Counted from the stretch's first letter, positions 48,801-63,255 are shown. The stretch: 64,000 bases of DNA from Homalodisca vitripennis (GCF_021130785.1 NC_060214.1:45817001-45881000); one strand, 5' to 3'. Notes: generated from the sequence alone by a model not told the origin. A program made the numbers and translations.

Positions 48801-51523
48801 TGGAGTTGAAACTGCGCAGATTATATAATTGGGCTATTTGAAATTAAATAAATGTACATACGTCTTCTGACATGTATATTATAATAATTATCTGAGAATG
48901 AGTGAAGCTCACTTAATGTGTAAACATTAATTTTGCAGAAATATTATAGGTTTTAAGCCTGTTAAAATCTCCTTTACCTTCCGTAATTTAGTAAAAATAA
49001 TAATATATATTTTTAAGTAGAAAAGTTTGTTTGATCTTTTCAGTCTATCGTCAAAAGATATTACGATAACATATTACAGAAATGTAATAACTATTTTATC
49101 CAGCATGATTTGGTCTTTATGCCTCTCACATAAGATGCAATTTTCAAATAACGACATTCAGATTTTTTAAATATAATTTATCTTATGACCGAGTTAAGGA
49201 TGCTATCTAGTTATAATCCTTAAAATAATTGTCTGTCTGGAACTTATACATGGAATTTAAATTGAACATAAATTGTGATATAAAACCTAATCAATAAACA
49301 TTTTGGCCATAACACTACGCAGATAACTATAGAAACAATCATGAGCACGTTTCAAGATTAAAATTAAAATTTAATTCTGCATAAACAAGAATAAGTTCTA
49401 AGATATTGCATGTCAAACCTTGCACATTCTTGAGCGTAACTGAATATTATTTATTATTAGGAGCAAATTTGAAATACTTACATGACTGCCAGTCGACTGT
49501 AATAATTATTTCAGATATACAATGTAAAATTTTATGAAATCATAGTCATATAAAACCTTCAAACACAATCGTGAATAAAAGCTTTTAAACTCTTGACTTT
49601 GAACCTAAGATCAGTGCGTTTTAACTATGGAGTTAGATGATTTTGCTAAACAAACTGTTAACGTCTTAATTTCTGAAACTACACTTTCATTTATGGACAG
49701 TACATGGCTGTTCCTATACGGTTTGTGTGTTTAAACCTCTAAAAAAATAAAATTATAAAAGTATTATGTTAAATTTCAAAAGTCCGTTCTGTGTTTTTTC
49801 TAGAGACTATTCTTTTCGTTTAATATTTGTAATTTTTAAACATTACATATATGATTACGATTATTTATTTAAACATAACAAACTATAATAAACTAATATT
49901 TATTTATTTTTTATGGTACGCGTTTACTTATTCATCAAAATTATAGCGAGTTACAATACTGTCTTATAGTAATGGACTTTACACCTTAAACGGTACAATG
50001 TTAGAGGAAAATTCTGTCTTTAAGTCTGGTATAGCCATGTCCTGGTCATTAAACATTTCCCATGAAGTTGTTATATTTTCTAAGAAATTAGCAACCATTA
50101 TTGTTGTGGATGGAACTTAAAAATTGGTAGCACTTAAATTAACCACATAAAATGTTTATCAATGTCTCATCTCGTGTGCAAATTACCGCACTGTAAGTTT
50201 TTAATAAGATCCTAAAGCACGGGGTCAAACTTCAGACGCTGCTCTAGGCGGAACGTGAAATAAATTTTAACTCACTTTAATTAAGAATAAACTTTCACAT
50301 TTAATCATCCATACCTACCATGGGAAAATTATATCACCGTACATATAATATACATATATCAATTAAAATACTATATGTTATGAGATTTAAAAGATATATT
50401 GGGAGTAAACCTTTTCTTCAAATATCACTATACAAAATAATTTAGTTTAGTCTCGTAGAACGCATTAAGATTTTCGTTGAGCTTATGATGAGGACGTAAT
50501 AGTTTACTGCATGTAAATTTTACTAAAAAAAATATACAACGAATAACTATCAATAAATCAAAAATTACAAATAAAATGTTTTCATTTAAATAAAATTTAC
50601 TTTTCCCCAAAAATACCCTAAATATATTAAGAGGTTCTGTCAGGTATATTTATTCCTGCCTTTTATAATTATTAACTAATCTCTTTCTCAAGAAATTGAA
50701 GAAAAATTAATTTCTTAATGAATTTTTTAGGAGTTTCTATAAAATAATAATTTAATATACAAACTTCTGATCTGGGTTACAGCTTAAAATCATGTAGTTG
50801 TTATACAAATATAGAACAGCGTTCCTCTTAAATCTGAACATCATTTATTCAAAATTAAGGACGTATTTAAAAACCTAATTTCCGTTTAAACATAGCCCAC
50901 TATTAGTTATCTCTAAATATTTATTTTGGAAAACCAATATTTTAAAAATATTTCATTATTAGCGGAATGGAAACATTGATTCTTTAACAGGAACAGTATT
51001 TCTGTATATTAATCTTATTGTTGTATTATTTACTATCAGAGGAAAGAGAGGCTGAGGCAAATGGCATGTAAGGTAACTGTTACTGTTATCGGCGTAGTTT
51101 AAGATGAAACAGGTGATCGTCCTGAACGTGTTTGAACGTCTGCTCCGGGAAATATGTAAGCTTTTATCGAAAATATACTAAAGCTCAGGTTACTCCAGGG
51201 TATTGCCATCATTTACATAACTTTACATACAGAGCGTTCAGACCTTTCTCTTGTATTTCTTCTTTTATATTGTCTACCCGTGTTTGGAGTAACTAATGTA
51301 TGTTGAATAAATAATGTATAACGAATAAGTGATGTCAAATCAAATAATTGTATCTATTATAGCTGTATTTATATTTTAGTTAATAATAAATCGACTGATC
51401 AGTAACATTATCTTATACAGTGTAGTAAAATGTTAAATTAAATTGCAATACGAATGTTTTGAAGTGGGTATGATAAATAACACCTTGCATGATATAACAT
51501 CTACAACATAATTTAAAAATATG

Positions 51524-51527
<4 letters not shown>

Positions 51528-51570
<43 letters not shown>
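51528..51570. repeat. (CT)n microsatellite
   Basis: About 43 bases of TC/CT with one interruption (ctttct) near the end. It is the only long non-AT dinucleotide repeat apart from the (GA)n at 5.6 kb. Confidence 0.95.
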
Positions 51571-52826
51571 GTATGTATAACAATTATGTAGAAACTAAAG
51601 GGCGGAGTGAAATAAATATTGTATTGCTATTCTAATGGTTTCTAGTAAACAATTATGCATATTCCAATTTTAAAAAGGCATCCAAACTTCGCCTTCACTG
51701 TTTAGTCAGCATTTGGTAAATGTTCATTTGTAATCAATGTAGCTAAGTAAAAATTATATTATGACAACACAATTATATATTTATTAAATTTAGGTATCAT
51801 TTTAATTTACATTACATTTATAAAGTTTAAAGTACAGATTAAGCTTTTAAATTAATTACACTTATTATTTAACCTAATCACAAAGATTATTTATCAAACA
51901 AAATAGGAAGTTTGTAAAACTATTACCATTAGTTTTATTATTATTTACTTGTACTCATTTTGTTAATTATTATTAAGTATGCAGTGATTATTTATTAGTC
52001 TAATGTGGACATCAAAGGTAAATTCAATATATAAATTTAATAAATATTTAAGTACTGATATATTACACACCTTCATTGTTATTTTTGACTAAAATGGGAC
52101 TTTAAGACAAACCAAAACATGTAGCAGAAATGAGCAAGGAATTAATACAAAGGCCATAACTATACGTCTATACGCTTTTTGCTTGAAAAAGGCTCCTTAG
52201 GCATGCGTACGTATGTAAATTCTACATCATAAACACCAATTACATTAAAAATATGCATCGAGACCCATTATTCATAAAGGATGAGTGTTTTTACTAAACA
52301 TTTATGGATTCTCGTTACTTTAGAAATTCTTCTACAATGGTCTGAAATAGTTGAATTGCTATTAATTACGGTAATCATAATATATTGGGGGAAAGCATGG
52401 TACTGATAAAAACTGTTTAATTCTCGGGTTAGATGGCCTTTAAAAACTGTTGAATTAACTGATATATACATATAAAATTGATCAGAGGATTAGAATATGT
52501 TTCAGTGATTGCTTGTATTAAAGTCAAATAATGTATACTTTCTCAAATGAGGAGATAATACCTTTATATAGAGCAAAAAGAATAAAATTATTCAGAATGG
52601 CGACATGCTATGGAAACTTAATAAATATAATTCATAGCAAGAAGCTATTTTAGTTTATAAATGCATTAGTGTTCTTTTTGTATGGCGTCATCTTAGAAAA
52701 GTGATGAGTGTAAATTCTAAAAAAAAGTAAAATAGCTTTAAAATGTTACAAAACTATTAAAAATATTTTTTATCACGTGTGTGGAAATTTAGAATACCAT
52801 TGCACGGTTTGTATTTTAATCACTTA

Positions 52827-52891
52827 AATAAGTTTTCCATGTTTACCAAGGTTACCCTAAACATGGTAACAATGAATATACAAAACTTATT
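52827..52891. repeat. Two-part inverted repeat (bulged hairpin)
   Basis: aataagttttccatgttta (52827-52845) pairs with taaacatgg (52858-52866) and, after a 15-base bulge, with aaaacttatt (52882-52891). All 19 bases of the left arm find partners. The large one-sided bulge is unlike a typical microRNA precursor. Confidence 0.6.
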
Positions 52892-53850
52892 CTAAATTTA
52901 TGGTACTCATATAAAGATTGCCTGCAATGTAACACACACATATACATTTATTTATTTATATAGAGAAAATATAAATTAAGTTATTAATGAAGAGATAGAA
53001 ACAAGGATAATGTTATTACTAGTTACCAAAAAGGTTTAAAATCGTACTAAGTTAGTTCAATACCGGTCATTTTTACAAAAAAACGAGTCACTTTTAATAT
53101 TCTGCTTTACTTTTAAAGGATGAAGGGTGTTTCTTATAATTTATATATTATTTATTTATAACATTATAATGATGCGTCAAAAAGGACTTCAATGTTCCTT
53201 TTAGTTTAATATTTATGAAACTAAAATCGTATTGAAGTTTATGTCGAGAGTACTGACAAGGGTCGAGAACACGTACAGAATGAGAGGGTAGGTACAAATT
53301 GGATTCTTGGAAGGGGAAGTTTCTGTAACTTTATTGGATTCGATCTTTAAAGAACCAATGAGGTCACGAATACTTTAATAAACCTACGGTTGTTTTAGTT
53401 GTAATATACTTTTTCAAGCAGAAATTAAAATGGCACGATAATTTCAAATTGTGTAGTTAATTTTTACGGTACGTAATGTAATGTACTTTTCTAATGTATA
53501 CATTGTGTTTTTGTGCAAACAGTTTTCACACTTTTATATGTCATTGTTAATAGATTACGTATGATTTGTGTAATGTATTTTAATATTAATATATTCTTAA
53601 ACATTATTGATAAGTTCAAAAGATTGTGATAAAGCAGTCAAATAGTAAATATTTCGATAAGTAATGATAGAATTAAAAACTGTATTTTAGTATAATGATA
53701 AAACAACACAACTATAAATCTAAAACACACATTAAATTATAAAACACTAACTTATGGCCATGTTGTTTGAGCGTAAGCAAAGGAAAGCTTATAGCTCATT
53801 AGAAGAGGGAAAATAAATTGTATATATGTCCAACTGTCTATCCACGCGCA

Positions 53851-53851
<1 letters not shown>

Positions 53852-53882
<31 letters not shown>
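53852..53882. repeat. (TA)n microsatellite
   Basis: About 31 bases of AT. Confidence 0.95.
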
Positions 53883-53885
<3 letters not shown>

Positions 53886-55890
53886 AATTAGGTTTAACTT
53901 GAAATTTTGCTTTAACCTCCATTTCTGTATAAGCTACATGGATTTTAATGACTTGATAGGATGATGACTTTGTATATGATGGATTTATAGGACTTTGATA
54001 AGCGTTCATTACATATTAAAACTGACCCTATGGGTACAATTGTGACGAGAAAATATTGGATTAAATACGTTACTAAAACATATACTGTGGTTCATAGCCA
54101 ATCACAATGAAATTATATTTTGTTGCAATATTTTGCAAGACACCTTACAAAAGCCTTTACGCTTCACGTGGTTTAAAGTTTGTCATAATATAATGTACTA
54201 ATTGATCAAATATTAAATCTTTATGTATTACAATGACTTTATAATTAACATTTGAGGACAGCATACGTAATGAATTTAAGACGTTCTGGTTAAATCCGTT
54301 GCTACAACTGGACAGTAGCCTTTGTTCTTCCTATTTTTGCTTCTATACAATAAAGGTACGCAGCTTAACAATGGTCCTTATAGTACTTGGATAATCAAGT
54401 TGCCCTTATAGTCCACTAGGAATATGACCTCCAGTGGCATTCTACCTAAACAGTTCCAATTTTAAATGCATTTAACAGTTCTAAAATCGTCAAAATATTA
54501 TTACTGTGGGTCATGATGATATTTAAAAAGATGCATATCAACTTAGATTAAACTGACATAAATGAACCACATACGTAAATGGATAATATCTATTGTCTGT
54601 CATAAGGAAATATGAGAACTTAATGAATTATTTTATCTCTAAAAATATACATCGAGCTAAATACAAGACGAATAGATGACTGTTCCATGGAATCTACGCA
54701 CACTAAAATGTCTCGTGTGCGAGTAATTAGTAAACCAAAAGTAGTATAAAAATGTGCATAGGAAAGCCTCGCAAGGTTAATTCGCAAACTTTACTTTCGA
54801 TTAAACAAACTTTTTGTTTTGGCTATTTAGATGAAACGAAACCTCATCATTAGTGAATAAAATACAGCCAAGCTGAACAACTCTTCATTGGTATCGACGA
54901 ATGTCCAAAACCATCTAGAAGTAAAGTAGAAGTTTGTCTCTATTTGGCTCTTTCAGTTCCTGAGTACTACGTAAATGATACGAAATTTTTATTTTTAATT
55001 ACCTTTTTAAGCACTACCATATGAATACTGAGAGTGTGTTTATAGTCTCCTCAATCATTTTGAAGACGACCGTAGCATCGCAATTCTAAACTCATCCAGT
55101 TTTTGCGTCCATCAAATTGAAGGGGCCGGTTTTCTGCCTGTCTGCAACTGATTCAAATTCACGGAAACAGGCTGGTAGTTTCGTTATTTTTGAATTATGA
55201 GGGATTGAAGAATCTGGATGTTTCTCAAAATGTGTTAAATAGCCTGATAAACACCGTTCAAAAATAAAAACCCTTTGAAATGCAATACATTTAACAAAAC
55301 TACAAACTTAATAAGACTTATATCCATTTAAATGGTGTCTAGACTTGTTGTCAGTAGTACATGTAATGCTATCTTGTGGCAGTCAACAAAATATAATTCA
55401 ATGAAACTACTATTTATAGAAATGTTGCTTTTTATATGCGCTACTGAATGACCACTTTGTATAACTCAACAGATAAAAGTATACAAACAAAGATAAGGAT
55501 AAATGTATATTATGATAACAATAAAGATGACGAGTAGCTAAAAATATAGTCTCGTATCTATTTTTAAAATAGCATTTCTTTTTATATGCACCACACAATG
55601 TGAAATTCATAAAACCAAGTACAATATAACGTTATACTTACAGTTAGTAAAACTAGAAAACTGGTTAACCTATAATTAACCTTATACTACGTTTTAAACC
55701 TTGAACAACATCTATTGGGAATATATAAATGTGGAATATAATGAGGAATTGTGAAATTGAATTCTTATTGTATTATAAGTAAAACGAGCTTTTAGGTTTG
55801 TAATTGAAATTAGTAAAATTTGTTTATCTATGTTGGTTAAAAACACTTATAAGCTAAAATAAATAACTATAAAAACTAAAATCTGCAAAA

Positions 55891-55892
<2 letters not shown>

Positions 55893-55938
<46 letters not shown>
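55893..55938. repeat. (TA)n microsatellite
   Basis: 46 bases of AT. Confidence 0.95.
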
Positions 55939-55941
<3 letters not shown>

Positions 55942-56583
55942 TGTGTATTTTATGTTCATTAAAGATGTAACCTCAAACTTTCAACGCTGGATGGAAGCAC
56001 ATCATCGACTCCTATTATACTCAACTCAGTAATATTCCGAAACTAATCCTATCAATCTAGCTGCACAGTCTATGGTCTAATACAATAGAACATAATGATG
56101 TGCGGCTTCACGAGAGCAGACTCGCTAATTACTGGGTACGCCCTTGTCATTTTATGTATTAGATTATTACCTTCAAGCAAGCGCATTGCGTTTCCATAAC
56201 AATGCACGTGTTGATTTAAATTCTTTGTTAAAACTTGATTTATGTATTTATATAGTTCAGGTATACCTAAGCAGTCAAATTCTGGGAATGTTATATTATT
56301 GAAATTTGTTCCATTTAATAAAACCATCATGTTTACTAATGATTTTTAGGTATAAACTAAGTTACCCTTTGGGTAAAAATCAAATTTAAAATTTTATATG
56401 TTCAGTCTTAAACAAGCACACAGCCATCAATCATGTAGACATCATGATTATTTATGAGGACTAAAAGTTAAGTAAGGATGTAGAGAAGGATATTAACCGA
56501 GTTACATTAGAACAAGAGTTTCCCATTAATGGAGACAAGGGCTGTGATGAGTGAGGCTTAATGTATTGTTCTGGGAGGAGGAC

Positions 56584-56613
56584 TTGCCCTCGACGGCGGG
56601 GCAAACTGTCGAG
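56584..56613. repeat. G+C-rich alternative hairpins
   Basis: ttgccc (56584-56589) pairs with gggcaa (56599-56604). The overlapping ctcgac (56589-56594) pairs with gtcgag (56608-56613). The two stems are mutually exclusive. They sit in a short G+C-rich patch (ctgggaggaggacttgccct and onward) within AT-rich DNA. Function unknown. Confidence 0.5.
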
Positions 56614-59600
56614 TTAGTATGTAACATTAGAATAATATGGTAGAGTTAGAAATGTATTGAAGACCAGCTATCTTAGAATGTTTCATGTAATTAACGTAAA
56701 AAATTAATGTTTTTTTTTTTTAATCACCCTAATGAGAAGTAAGGAATTTAATTGATACCCAGTTTATTACATTTAGAATTATTAAAGGTATTAAATGTGT
56801 TGCTTGAGCAAATTTCTGTTAAGTTTTCTTATTTAATAAAGTCTTAGAAAATCCATGGATTAAAACTTATGTAATAACCACGACCAATTTCAAATTAAAT
56901 AAACATATTTAAAATAATCTTTGTTGTAAAAAAATGCAATATAAGTTTTGATTTTTAAATAGTGGTCGAGATGAACTACGATAAATTTATCTAATGTAAA
57001 TAACTACTACACAAAAAACAGAGTAGTTGCAGTAGAAAATTTTAACACAAGACGGTCAAAATTGTAAGAACGTATTTTTGCACATATTACAATTCCACGA
57101 AGCTGTTGAAAAGTAAAGAAAGAACATAATATTGCCACTTATTATTATACACTTCTGATTCGTTTTTAATTCGTCTGCATTTTATGGTAGTAGATTTTAA
57201 TAATAAGAGAATACAATTTTATACCGTCTTTTGTTTTTACATCAGATTAAGAATTCATTTCTCCTTTTAAAATCTGTCAGGTACATTTTAATAATGCACA
57301 TTAGTACTGTACATTCTAATCAAATATTTAAAGTAAAAATATTAGAACCACTTCGAGAAGTGTACATATGTAATAAGAAACATAAAACATAATGTTAAAA
57401 AATGATTATAAGTTATTGATTATAAACAAGTAAAAAGATACTTTTACCGAAATCCACTTTATTCAAATGTAGATCTAGCAGTGCACTCGTCTGATTTTAA
57501 ATAAATATGGTTGATTTTTGTACTATAAGATATTTTATTGATGAGAACATACTAATATTTTGAAAAACTAATATAAAATTACCAATATCCTACAGTTCTC
57601 AGAATCTGATAACAAATTAATTTTGGAACAGGTACTTCAAATCACTTGTGACAAAACTATTTGGTAAGAAAAAAACCAGTTGTGCACGAGTCAATAAATC
57701 ATTAAGTTTATGAAGAATCATAAATAATATCAAAATAAACTATCAAAGATTTTCCCACTTATCTCATATTGTTCATATAAAAAATTTCACCAAGTTTTTT
57801 AAGACTCAATATACAGTAAATTTGTTCATTTTAACACTTTTGGCAATTTTAAGCACTTTTTTACCTCATTATATTCAAAATTGAAGCAATTATTCAAAAT
57901 TTAGGTAAAAGTATATTTAAAAACAATTACGGCTAAAAACACTATACCAACCACTGCACTAAACCAAAACCTTCCTTTCTTATAGAAGATGATTAGTTGG
58001 TTAGGTTTAGCACTGTAATTTACAGTTGTTTTAACACACCGCAGCAAAAAGCAATTCTGGGAGTGTGATTTATGTTAACGTTAAGAGGTAAGACTATTTA
58101 GGTTAAGTGAGAAATACGAGACGCCAAACATTTAAGTGGTTCTTACATCTGGAGAACCCAACCGTTTCTCGCCCACCCGACACTCAACAGTCGTTCACTC
58201 ACTATTACCTTATGTTGAAGAACATTAAATTAGCAGCGCAATAAATCTTATAATGGAAAGATATAAACTGATATGGCTACGAATATTTCATTATATAGGT
58301 TCATTGAGTATCTTTTACTTGTAAAACTGCATAATATATTAGTATAAAATTTACGCGCTATTAACATAATACACAAAACCATTTAAGGTTTCTGCTACAT
58401 AGTGATTATTATTTAGATTTATTAGGTTTTAAAAAGGATTCTGAATAATAGGAAGAAGAGTGATTCATAAATTGTATTGTTAATGTAATCAGTAGCATGT
58501 GGCCGTGGTATTGCTATCTGAACAAGAGCCGTATTATCAAAATGTTCAATGCTTTTGTACATGCTATCACAACGAATTAGTTTAAAAAACACATTTAAAC
58601 AAAAAACCTAATTTTTCGTCATTCCTTAATGAAATTCAGTTACATAAAGGAATACATGTGTATTAAATGATATAACTTGCTCAAAATAAACTGTACATTT
58701 ATGAAAGTGTGAATTGTAAAATATTTTACCTCATACAATGTGTTATGCAACGTCAACAGATCGCTGTTGCGACAAGTACATTAATTCTAGAACAATGTAC
58801 TTTCCTGTGTTCAAATTATTGTCTACTGTATGAAATAGTATTTAACCTTTTACAGGTAAAAGAAATGCTCTAATAGGAAAGCATTAAAGCGGCAAGAAGA
58901 AACAAACTGGATAAAGCTCTGAGTTTGTGTCTAATGGTGGCACGTGAATTTTAAGTAGATGTAAAACGAAGCTTTGTTATCGGCTCGTTCAATGTAGCCT
59001 ACTTGCTTTAACTTGAGTAATATTCAGAACTAGATTAAAATATATTAACATGCATCAACCTCTTTAAATCATGAATATAAATTAATCTTATATTTGTTTT
59101 TTATCCCAGCATTTTAGCAGAATTTTAAATTATAATTTGTAAAATGAAGTTTTTTACCTCTCTAATTAGGAATTCAACAGATGAATATTTACTGTATAAA
59201 CCCTTATGAATACAACACTTTCTTAACTGTGAGTGAACGTTGTTAAAATAACTTCCTTTTATCTACAAAACTGCTTAAGCTAAATCCCATTTCCGTTATA
59301 GTTTGTTGTTTCTTTTGCTAATATGAGCATTTAATTTTAATTATGACAGGCAACTGCTCGAACTAGAAACATACATGAGTATCTTTTGCCAGAAATGTGA
59401 ATTTTTATCAGTCCTGGCTATTTACCGGTTGCTTACTTTGTGTAGTTTGATTTATCTATTCTTTACAACTCTACGTAACAAACGTGTAACGTAATACAAT
59501 ATATATCTGACAAGTAATAATATTTAAGGAAGATAATCCAAATTTAACTGACAGTAAACAGCTTTTGATCTCAAGCCTTTCACGGAATGGAAAAAATCGT

Positions 59601-60264
59601 TACTTAAGAATTAAATGTTTTAGAATAAATTAAGTGTATATGCTTGGTGAGTAGTGTAATGGAGATTGCAAAATCAAAGTTAATATTACATTTTAGATAC
59701 AGATTTCACTACTGGCGGATGTTAACCATCTAATTGGTTAGAATTACTTGGCATGGTACTTCATATTTTGTTCTGCAGCTTGATAAAAAAAGGGGGATGG
59801 GTTTAAAAGCTTGCTTCTGTGAAGTATTCTTTCCATGACTACAGTCTGAAAGACAACTATAGCTCTCTCACGCAAATCTTATATACAAACAATTTTAAAT
59901 AGTTCATAAATTAACCTTTACGGATTTTTATTCTTCATGTTATACCGTTAGCAGAACAAAAGCGAAGAAAATCTACGCGTTTTGACAGAAATAATACTCT
60001 TTTTAATTAAACATATACTTAAATAAACTTATTATATTACTATATAATTTGTATGATCTTGTAATAATCCAATTTAATTTTCATGTTATAACAAACTGCC
60101 ACACATATAATAAAATTTATTGCAATTTTACCAAGTAATTAATGTATGTACGAATTTACTGTATTCTATAAACAGGAAAATATTATTTGTTTTTCACACA
60201 TAAACATGTTCCTAGGCATAGAAGTTTTAACCAAGCTGCTAAAGTTCTATAAGATTTTCCCGAG

Positions 60265-60365
60265 CAAGAGTGACTTAGTGATTGATAGAGTAAAGCTCTG
60301 AAACAAATGGAGATGTTCGATTGATTGGTCGATTGCGAGGTAAATCAAGTGATCGTGTAATCCGT
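60265..60365 (+). repeat. Repeat Y, second copy
   Basis: agtgattgatagagtaaagc, tctgaaacaaatggagatgt and tcgattgattggtcgattgc match 48690-48800. A CCAAT word is again present on the minus strand (ccaatcaatcgaac). Confidence 0.75.
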
Positions 60366-61099
60366 CACACGAAAATAGGGTAAAGAAAATAGATATTGGG
60401 TATGAAAAATATTTTTGTTAATACTTTCATAATGACTAAGAAAACTATTATTTAATGAAATATAATATAAGGAAAATACATATAAATTTTTTCCTTACGC
60501 AGATGAATTGTTTACAGAGAAGATATACTACTAGTATAAAACATGTGCATACACTGCAATTTAACTTTTTTATATCAAGCCATTTGTATGGTTATTACTA
60601 TATATTCTAAATTTCTTATTTTAGTGAAAGTAGTCTCACATAGAGTTACTAAAATATATTAGTAGGCCCATTTAATTTATTCAGGGAATAGAGAAATGCA
60701 ATACAAAAAAGGACAAACGATACTAATGCTACATTTTTTTTAAATCTGTGTACCACTATGAAATATTATAAACAGATTTATTACACAAAGTGAGTATTTT
60801 ATCGATATCATGCTTGATACAAGAAATCTATAGGGTAATATTTTGATTTCGTCTTGGCTGACCGACATTTTTATCATTATTTAGTAGGACAGAATTACTC
60901 TCTGCAGGACATATGAATGAAATGAACAATAATTTGAAGTTGGATGCAACCTCATGGGAACCTAATGCGCGCAAGAGAAGTGATGTACACTGACCTTGGA
61001 ATAGTAGGAGGGTTTAGTCTTGAGCTGATGTAGCGAGTGTTTTTGATAAGGTAGTATACACTTGCCATTCACGAATTTTATATTCCCACTAACGCAGTG

Positions 61100-61107
61100 T
61101 ATAAAAG
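61100..61107 (+). promoter_or_regulatory. Possible TATA box
   Basis: tataaaag in gcagtgtataaaagtatttg, within a locally less AT-rich stretch. The surrounding words (ctgtaagacaggcctacacc about 30 bases on) could be a transcription start region, but no exon can be identified after it. Confidence 0.15.
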
Positions 61108-61603
61108 TATTTGCTGAAGCTGTAAGACAGGCCTACACCAAAAGAACATCTAAAGCAAGGTCATTCTTGACGACGGTTTGGTCTGAAATCCAATAGTGTC
61201 TTATTTTAACTTCATCCCATTAACATATATGAAAAACAACTTTTTTATAACCACATCAAACGAAACTCAATATTTTTGTTTTAAAGTTCTTATTACTATA
61301 AAAATATTAGAACATTTCAAATGATACAATACCTCCTTTAGTTATTGATTAATTCCATAAAACTTACTAAGGCTAAGTAGTAATAATAATAATAGATATT
61401 TGGTTAACTTTTTATTTCACAAAATTGGGTATCAAATTTAAAAATTGTAAATTGTAATGAAATTTTTCTCGTGAATTCAATTCTAAGGACACAAAATATT
61501 GTTTTAAATATTTAAATAATTCAAATTACATATAAATTTCCCATTAATTACCAAGTTATATCAAAATACGCAAGACGACGTATTAATAAATAACGTACAT
61601 TTA

Positions 61604-61609
<6 letters not shown>

Positions 61610-61652
<43 letters not shown>
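61610..61652. repeat. (TA)n microsatellite
   Basis: 43 bases of AT. Confidence 0.95.
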
Positions 61653-61657
<5 letters not shown>

Positions 61658-62438
61658 CTATTCATGTGTCCCATTATTCGCTAACTGCTAGGTGATATAC
61701 TATCACAATAAACCACCTATAATATTCAAATATTTCGTCACATGAACTTCACATCTCAATTTCTTCATCCGGTTGCTCTACATTCATAGATATTGTTTTT
61801 ACTAGTATGAAATTGCCTTTAATCTAATAATGGAACTCACTACAATACACCTTAACTATATTTTCATTATTTTTTTGTATCATTTCCTGTTTGAGTTTAT
61901 TATAAAATCTTCATATACATGGAAAAAATAACTAGATTATTTTTCATATATTTTCTGTCACGTGTCCAATATAGAAACAGATGTTTCATATTACATATTA
62001 GATATGGTATAGTGTTCACCGAAATACATTGTTACGTAGATTATGTATTTTCCTGTATTTTGAAATTATTTTAGTTTTATGATTTTAATTTATTAATTAT
62101 TTTCAGACGAAACTTCCTCAAACAAAATTAAATGTCATACAAACTTAGTAGTTAGGGATTTTAATCCTCTTGAGACTTTTGAGTCCACTGATTTGGGTGG
62201 CCTATTGCATGTAAAAATTTCACTATTTTCTTTGTTTTTAGTTACAAAATGAAATAATTTCACCATACGTTCGATACGTATAATGTTTATCGCAGACTTT
62301 AATTTAAATAGGATCCCATATGTTTTATAATATACTGTACTAGTATTCAAGACAAGAGTTTTGGTACGAACATAGTTGTTAAAAGTACCATCAAAAACCT
62401 TTGTTTTTTTATTCTTCGTATGCATATAGATATCACAG

Positions 62439-62441
<3 letters not shown>

Positions 62442-62485
<44 letters not shown>
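62442..62485. repeat. (TA)n microsatellite
   Basis: 44 bases of AT. Confidence 0.95.
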
Positions 62486-62490
<5 letters not shown>

Positions 62491-62739
62491 TTATTTATGT
62501 TCACTTACTGAGAAATCAGGTTCTAATTTTTTATGTTCTGTATAAGAAAATTCATTTTCTGGTAACTAATGGAGTTTATAGCTTTGCAATATATTATCTA
62601 AATAACTGCGGCTAATAGACACACAAATAGGATTTATACATGTTTTTGTAAACTTTCTTATGTAAAGTGTACAAAATATTAAAACATTTGGTTAGGGTTC
62701 CGATGTTGTGAAATATGGAAGACTACTAGTAATTATAAT

Positions 62740-62743
<4 letters not shown>

Positions 62744-62785
<42 letters not shown>
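62744..62785. repeat. (TA)n tract abutting mariner copy 2
   Basis: 42 bases of TA ending directly at the first base (c) of the element's inverted repeat, the same setting as for copy 1. Confidence 0.95.
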
Positions 62786-62788
<3 letters not shown>

Positions 62789-63255
62789 GGTGTATATTAT
62801 GTCTGGAAACACCCAACATATATCCTTTATAATTTAAATATAAATTTGAAACCTCTTTACAATCGTGATAGAGATTGGGCATCTACTTTTTGGAACAATG
62901 TTTTGTTATGTCACACCACGGGGGACGTCCCTGCCGAGGGGTATCGTGAATATTCTTAATGGAAGCCTATACCTTGTGATACATAATTTTAAAGGTAATA
63001 GCTTACTGAAATTGAATGCCACAAACCGCATCTCAAGGGCAGGGGGGGGGGGAATTTATTTTCTATCAGAAAATAGAGCAATTTTTAGTATTGAAAATTT
63101 ACTGATGTTCAACAATGTAATTTTAACATGGTTCTTGCCACAAAATGTGTTACACTAATTTTTTAGCATTTTTTTAAATGTTCAATTAAATAAAACAAAA
63201 AATTTCATTTAAGGCTGGTTCTATTAGCACAAATTTGCCAGTTTTTATTACAGTA
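62786..63255 (+). repeat. Left terminal inverted repeat of mariner copy 2
   Basis: Corresponds to 11341-11788. It keeps the C at the tip that copy 1's left end has lost. An insertion with 11 consecutive G (63042-63052) makes it longer than its counterpart. Confidence 0.9.

Larger units (their letters stand above)
48801..60264. other. AT-rich DNA without a recognisable gene
   Basis: No ORF exceeds about 86 codons and none has a recognisable domain. Visible items are a CT microsatellite, two TA microsatellites, a bulged hairpin at 52.8 kb and a small G+C-rich hairpin at 56.6 kb. Slightly G+C-richer patches lie near 51.05-51.25, 53.25-53.40 and 58.05-58.20 kb, but I see no exon structure in them. 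Confidence 0.5.
60366..62441. other. AT-rich DNA without a recognisable gene
   Basis: Holds a microsatellite at 61.6 kb and a less AT-rich patch at about 60.93-61.20 kb. A 96-codon ORF on the minus strand (62135-62425) has a Lys/Asn/Thr-rich sequence with no domain. Confidence 0.5.

Noticed and set aside
58120..58200. LTR-like or primer-binding-site relic around the acatctggagaacccaacc word
   Set aside because: No terminal repeat, polypurine tract or retroelement coding sequence lies nearby.
62135..62425. 96-codon minus-strand ORF
   Set aside because: It has low-complexity Lys/Asn/Thr-rich composition, no domain and no similar sequence elsewhere in the window.
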